Below, one piece after another: positions 58,691 through 64,000 of a stretch of 64,000 nucleotides of DNA; the stretch's first letter is position 1; each line of letters opens with the position of its first letter. The stretch comes from Paguma larvata. Lineage: Eukaryota; Chordata; Mammalia; Carnivora; Viverridae. The notes below the pieces were generated by a model. That model was not told the DNA's origin. It worked only from the letters and a program-made list of their open reading frames with translations, and did not search any database. The stretch covers positions 70,901,312 through 70,965,311 of the forward strand of contig CM057826.1 in assembly GCA_030068075.1 (NCBI GenBank). The letters run 5' to 3'. The position numbers were made by a program, and so were the translations under genes.

Positions 58691-58814
58691 ATAAATACTT
58701 TATGATCATATATCGTCTGATTTTCCTTTGGAGTCATCCAAACCACTCACAAGACAGTAAGAACACATTTAACAATCTAATATTAGCAACAACATTAAAA
58801 ATAAGTTCAAATTG

Positions 58815-59025
58815 GGGTGCTTGGGTAGCTCAGTCAGGTAAGCATCTGACTTCAGCTCAGCTCATGATCTTGCGGTCCATGGTTTCAAGACCCACGCTGG
58901 GCTCTGTGCTCACAGTCCAGAGCTTGGAGCCTGTTTCAGATTCTGTCTCCCTCTCTCTCTCTCCGCTCCTCCCCAACTCATGCTCTATCTCTGTCTCTCA
59001 AAAATAAATAAACATAAAAAATAAA
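58815..59025 (+). mobile_element. CAN SINE
   Basis: The head is GGGTGCTTGGGTAGCTCAG and the tail AAATAAATAAACATAAAAAA. Flanked by AAAATAAGTTCAA and AAAATAAATTCAA. A 110-codon sense frame extends through it from upstream DNA. Confidence 0.94.
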
Positions 59026-59040
59026 TAAAAATAAATTCAA

Positions 59041-59378
59041 GTCTAATAGTATCTACAATTATGTGTGTATGTATGTGTGTGTGTATCAGATCTCCTTTGG
59101 AATTCACTAAATTAAATAACAAAAAATACAAACTCAACTTGAAAATAGTTATTTATATAATAAGTTGAACAAACAAGACTATAAAAGAATTACAGATAAG
59201 TATAAATTCTTACCCAATGAAGAAATATAGACTTGACTTTTTTTTTATAATTCCTAATACTCTAAGTCTTAGCCTCACAATTTTTACTAGTCATGTATTT
59301 TGAAAATTTATACCTTTCATGTTTCCAATTTCATCCTTTTTAAGAATCTGTATTTTGGTGTTGATAATCATTTTTGTT
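59041..59378. other. Unassigned AT-rich DNA with a short (GT)n run
   Basis: GTGTGTATGTATGTGTGTGT lies at 59062-59084. Nothing else recognised. Confidence 0.6.
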
Positions 59379-59587
59379 GGGGCATGAGGGTGGCTCAGTC
59401 GGTTAAGCATCTGACTCCTGGTTTTGGCTCAAGTCATGATCTCAGTTTATGGGTTCAAGCCCCACGGCACTGTCAGTGCAGAGCCTGATGGATTCTCTCT
59501 CTCCCTCTATCTGTGCCTTACCTTGGCTCGTACTATCTCTTTTTTTCTCTCAAAAATAAATAAATAAACATCAATTTAAAAAAAAAA
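59379..59587 (+). mobile_element. CAN SINE
   Basis: The head is GGGGCATGAGGGTGGCTCAG and the tail AAATAAATAAATAAACATCA. The segment between GCCCCACGG and CACTGTCAG has lost the GGGCTCTGTG part of the body. Confidence 0.93.
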
Positions 59588-59639
59588 ATCACTTTGAGTT
59601 TTACTATGAAAAGGGTGAAAAACTGGTTTAGAAAACTAA

Positions 59640-59800
59640 TTCCAGGCTTATTTCTGCTACTTATTACCTATGTCATGTTAGACAAACAAATTAGCCTCTT
59701 TGGTTCCTGTTCTCCACTATATAAAATAAAGTGATGAATGCATTACATTATCTAATTCCGTATGGTCTTCCTAGGTTCAAAATATCTATGAATAAATTAC
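59640..59800 (+). mobile_element. MIR relic
   Basis: GCTACTTATTACCTATGTCA, then TTAGCCTCTTTGGTTCCTGT and ATATAAAATAAAGTGATGAA follow the sense MIR order. Confidence 0.55.
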
Positions 59801-60284
59801 TCTGCAAGTGATTTGTTTCTCATAATTTTCACTTGATTTTCTTCAGTGAGAGATGTGACAAGCTGTGACAAGAATCAGCCACTTCCACTGTAAGTTAGTT
59901 TAAACACAATCAGGGATGTGGGGGAAGTTGTGTCCTTTGGATCTTGTGGGCTGGAAACTACACCAAAGTGTTCTGGATCCTCCGAGACTAGCAATCCTAC
60001 TCAGGAGTAGGTGTTGTTCATCCGATCGCCTCTTTGTGCTTGCCAAATGAGCTCACTTAAGACTTGTTTAAAGATTTAGGCATGACTACATAGGTTAAAA
60101 GGTAAGAGATCAGATTTTTGTTTCAGAAAACAATGACAGAAATATCTATTTTAGAAAACAGTTTTAGAGATTATCCAGTATCCAGTAATCCTGTTGATCC
60201 TCGATGCATTAAAATAACCTTTTTCTTGGTCCTTCCTTCATGTTTTAATTTTAGACCTGATCTATTTTTCATCATGATAGTTAT
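59801..60284. other. Unassigned DNA
   Basis: A patch at 59860-60060 is more mixed in composition. No gene evidence. Confidence 0.45.
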
Positions 60285-60525
60285 TTATTAAATGTAATAT
60301 AAACCAGGCATTGGCCTAAATTCTCTCCATGCCATATTTCATTGCTTTTAGATAAGCCCTACCAGGTATACAATTTTGTTTTCATCCCTGTTTCACAGGA
60401 AGATAGTAGAGATTTAGAAAGTCAAAATGACTTGTTCAAAGTAAAAAAGCAAGTAAAGTACAGATATCCAAACCCAAGTCATTCTGCCTCTAAAGACCAT
60501 GCTCTGAAACACTACAATTTTTTTC
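60285..60525 (-). mobile_element. MIR, minus strand
   Basis: ACCAGGCATTGGCCTAAATT, then TCATCCCTGTTTCACAGGAA, TTGTTCAAAGTAAAAAAGCA and CCAAACCCAAGTCATTCTGC give nearly the whole reversed MIR. Confidence 0.75.
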
Positions 60526-60974
60526 ATTAAAAGAAAAAAAAAGAAAATATGTCCCTTAAAATACACAAACCAACTAAATCAGTCTTCTATTGCTTTTAAC
60601 CCATGTCATGACACCCAGATGCACAATCACAGTCCCTTACAGATAATAAAAAGAACAAACAGATGCAAGATGGAGGTTTTTATCAACATAAGGCATTGCA
60701 CTTGAATTAAATTCAAATTATCTCCAATGAAATTCTTGGGGCAAATGTGTCAGAATTTAGATTCACTGTAATTTCATAAATGTAATAAAGTATGTATACT
60801 ATATGTTACATAAACATTAATGTTTCATCAGCAAAACTTACAAACATTTACATTAAGTGGGATATAAAAACTCTAAATAGGCTTACATTGGTTCCGGTCA
60901 GGATTTATAACAAAATAAATTATTAAGAACTTTTCCTTTATAAAGCTCTATAAATTTGAGGGATATGAATAAGC
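60526..60974. other. Unassigned AT-rich DNA
   Basis: No repeat or gene recognised. Confidence 0.5.
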
Positions 60975-60987
60975 AATCATGCACCTA

Positions 60988-61208
60988 GGGGCACCTGGGT
61001 GACTCAATTGGTTAAGCGTCCAACTTTGGCTCAGGTCATAATCTAGAAGTTTGTAAGTTCCAGCCCCGCATTGGGCTCTGTGCTGACAGCTCAGAGCCTG
61101 GAGCCTGCTTCAGATCCTGTGTCTCCCTCTCTCTCTGCCCCTCTCCCACCTGCACTCTGTGTCTCTCTTTCTCTCTCTCTCTCTCAAAAATAAACGGACA
61201 AAAAAAGA
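60988..61208 (+). mobile_element. CAN SINE with exact target duplication
   Basis: Flanked by AATCATGCACCTA (60975-60987, 61209-61221). The full body GTGCTGACAGCTCAGAGCCT and a long TCTCTCTCTCTCTC tract are present. Confidence 0.97.
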
Positions 61209-61221
61209 AATCATGCACCTA

Positions 61222-61772
61222 CATTTCTTTCTTTCAATTAAAAAAAAAAAAAAAGACAAGCGACAGCATCTTAAATTGCTACTATTTATCCTATTTTCAT
61301 TTTGGTTTTTATTTAGTTTTTCTCTATTTTGTATGCAGCATATTGCATGGACTCTTGATTACATTCTGTGTAAGTAGAAAAAAGAGAAGTCAAAAATTTC
61401 ATTTGAAAAACAATATACCAATACGTTCCTTAATTGATATAATTTGAGGTTCTATAAAAATTCTGATGTGGTATTATCCAGAGTCTAATTTGTATTGATC
61501 CTTTTATATTATAGATCTTTTTCTCTTACGGATTCCTAAAGGCCTTATGTTAATTTATATTTGTTCAGATTTCAGATTTTCTTTGAAGACCTCCTAAAAA
61601 ATTATAAATGTCTTAAGAAAAGGAATTATGTCTATTATTATTATTATTGTTATTATTATTATTATTATATTTTATTTTTATTTTTAGACACACAAGGCCC
61701 CTAAGAATTTTGAGTACTTTGTGATCCTTTTGCAAAATCACTTACTGTCAATTTAAAGTCGCTAGCCTTGAT
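61222..61772. other. Unassigned AT-rich DNA
   Basis: An A14 run (about 61240-61254) and an (ATT)n array are present; nothing else recognised. Confidence 0.5.
61632..61688. repeat. (ATT)n trinucleotide microsatellite
   Basis: About 14 ATT units with one GTT interruption, grading into TTTTATTTTTA. Confidence 0.95.
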
Positions 61773-61782
61773 TGCTTCAGAT

Positions 61783-61983
61783 AATTTTTCTTGTTTGTTT
61801 ATTTTTGAGATAGAAAGGGCACAAGCAGATGAGGGACAGAGGCAGGAACACACAAAATCCAAACCAGGGTCCAGATTCCAAGCTGTCAGCACAGAGCCTG
61901 ATGTGGGTCTCGAACACCTGAACTGCAAGATTATGACTGAACCGAAGTTAGACGCTTAACCAAGTGAGGCACCCAGGCACCCC
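61783..61983 (-). mobile_element. CAN SINE, minus strand
   Basis: Flanked by TGCTTCAGAT (61773-61782, 61984-61993). The head is GGCACCCAGGCACCCC. Confidence 0.95.
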
Positions 61984-61993
61984 TGCTTCAGAT

Positions 61994-63780
61994 GGATTTT
62001 AAATTGCATATTCAATCATCTTTGTTTTGAACAATCAACATACAATGTTAGCAAAATATTGGTTCTAAATTTATATCGTTCCATTAATTTGAGTATCTCA
62101 GATAACTGAAAAGCAAAATCAAATTTGAAGACATAAAAGTGTCTTCTCTTGAAATTACCTGAATCGTATCTCAATTCTTCCAACTGTAGTCAATGAATCA
62201 GATAGATCTTTCTTCTAAATTCCTTTTTAAATAGGAATAAAAACTTTGAACTTATAATGTGCCATAAAATGATGGGCTGTCACTAATTGTAGAAGAAAAG
62301 TTAAAGATGTCTTGCTTAGCTGATATAAGAAGGATTTTCATTAAGTCCCCCAGTTTCTGGTTAGTCACCAAACTCTCCAAGATAAGTCATATTCACATGT
62401 TGCCAAGTAATACAAAGACAAATTCTGTTCCTGGTAGAAAAAAGAACAAGAGAAAGGGGGGAATGTACCATTTCAGGGGGCTAACCCCATAACGTTGGTA
62501 TTTCAGGTCACTGGATCATGTCGGTTCCCTAAGATGACATATTGAAATCAACACTACAAGCTAGAAGGAGACAGTAACAGTAGCAGAGCCATTTGATGCC
62601 ATTTCAAGCTATTGAACAATTTGGGACCTCATTTTTAATTGGCTATACCTCCAGACATATTGTTTTTCTTTCCTCAAGACACATTCTAATTCCCCCTCCC
62701 CAATTTCATTTATTTCAACAGATTTGTAACCCAAAACACCCACTGAAATCTCAAAGAGGCAACAACACCGCTAGGAGCATCAAAGGCTTAAGGTTAAAAC
62801 TAAAAAAATCACTTTCTTTTATCTCCAAGATATGTAATTAAAGTAGTTTTATTTCAGACTGGCAGAGGGGAGAAAACCTTCAAATATCCATTTATTTTAA
62901 AGACCTAAAATGTGACATCATATATTGAAGAGATGTCACATAAATATACTTAAGATCTTCTAACTCAATTCTGTCCATAAAATATGAAATATTAAATATG
63001 CAAAAAGAAAAAAAAGATCGTAAGTGACATAAATGTGTTTTGTGGGGTTCTGTTGTTATTTGAAGATGATTGTCTGTATAAATAGGAATGGTCATCTCAA
63101 AAATTTACCAGAGAGATTAAGAATAGGAACTACAAATGTGGTTTCTACAAAGAATAAACCTGTGTATTCTACGAGGATCAGTTTAAGTATTTTCAAATGG
63201 TTTACTGTCAGAGCTTAGTTTGATTAATATAAAAATATATTTATATATCATCTAAATGTCTTTAAAAGATCTGTGGGATGGTTTTCATAATTGGTATTAA
63301 ATTTCTTGTAAATAAGAAAGCAATGGTATGAAAATTACAAAAAGAGTCATCAAGTTACATGTTCATAAATAATGCTGTTCCACTTGAGAAATAAGCTTCC
63401 CACAGCATTGATTCTATCTCAGCGCAAATAACTCATCGCAAAACACTACACACTCACCAGACCTGTTTTCATAGCCTTTGGAAACAGAGTGCTTAATAAC
63501 TAGGCTCATTAATGCTAATGGTAAATCAGTGAGATTAAATATTTCTATAAATCATTTCATTAATAAAACAGAGGGGCCATTAAAGAACTATTGAACTGTT
63601 AAGCTGCAATATTTCAGAATCAGCATTTTATAAACATTTCAATTAGCACAGGTTGACGATATCCATAAAAGGAACAGCACACCAGTGCCACAGGACAGAA
63701 AAGTGTGCATGGGCCAAACAAACCATAAAGAATGCAATTTCGTAATGTAGAACAGCAACCTATATAAACATAATGGAGGC
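61994..63780. other. Unassigned DNA including a candidate conserved element
   Basis: No repeat recognised across 1.8 kb. The stretch 63400-63750 is free of low-complexity runs and dense in TAAT/ATTA words (CTCATTAATGCTAATGGTAA, ATTTCATTAATAAAACAGAG). This is typical of homeodomain-rich conserved enhancers, but no function is shown. The stretch 62440-62800 is also mixed. No gene evidence. Confidence 0.4.
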
Positions 63781-63809
63781 CATATATATATACACACACA
63801 CACATATAT
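63781..63809. repeat. (TA)n(CA)n compound microsatellite
   Basis: ATATATATATACACACACAC followed by ACATATAT. Confidence 0.9.
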
Positions 63810-64000
63810 CACCACGTTCTGTTTCGTGAGCTTTCAAGAACCTTCTGAAGGATAGGATGGGTATTCACTAGCACACACACTATGATCTTGCTATTACCCT
63901 TAGATGGATCGTGAGCAACATGAGTGATATTTGAGCAGTTGAGACTAAAGAAGTGAATATTTAAACACAAAAAGAATAACGATAGCTTACTATAGCCCTC
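63810..64000. other. Unassigned DNA to the window end
   Basis: Nothing recognised. Confidence 0.5.

Overview
The window looks like AT-rich, non-coding nuclear DNA of a carnivoran, most likely a cat (Felidae). The main evidence is about 26 tRNA-derived CAN SINEs. Their best copies share a head beginning GGGGCGCCTGGGTGGCTCAG and a body containing GTGCTGACAGCTCAGAGCC and CAGATTCTGTGTCTCCC, which is the felid form rather than the dog or the mustelid/seal form. LINE-1 3' ends of carnivore type support this.

I find no intact protein-coding gene, no structural RNA gene and no CpG island. Open frames in all six frames are short (151 codons at most), and the longer ones fall inside transposons, antisense to LINE-1, or in SINE bodies. 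The window could be a gene desert or the inside of a very long intron; nothing in the sequence separates these two.

Layout: 0.3-5.3 kb is one ancient plus-strand LINE-1 cut by two SINEs and a solo ERV LTR. An MLT1 LTR follows (5.4-5.8 kb). From 5.8 to 13 kb the DNA is mostly unassigned, with an odd direct-plus-inverted minisatellite at 12.0-12.45 kb. From 13.1 to 16.8 kb come a SINE, an internally deleted Tigger DNA transposon with visible terminal inverted repeats, a truncated RALA retropseudogene, and a SINE whose tail became a tetranucleotide array. At 20.2-20.8 kb is a clean 620-bp solo LTR with a perfect 6-bp target duplication. From 22 to 34 kb are an AT-rich repeat, L2 relics, SINEs and an old LTR. 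A 183-bp segment at 34.4 kb is repeated in inverted orientation at 39.0 kb inside an L2. From 40 to 48 kb are LINE-1 relics on both strands, another MLT1 and a 5'-truncated carnivore LINE-1 (45.6-47.8 kb). The rest holds SINEs, MIR/L2 relics, one more old LTR and unassigned AT-rich sequence.

Nothing here works together as a pathway. The biology is layered transposon insertion, and the order of layers can be read from nesting and target-site duplications. Several unassigned stretches (about 10.7-11.4, 18.3-18.6, 43.0-43.5 and 63.4-63.75 kb) have the look of conserved non-coding elements, but that is composition-based inference. Family names for old repeats come from recognising consensus-like wording by eye, and boundaries are approximate unless target duplications are given. 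I found no convincing undescribed system.
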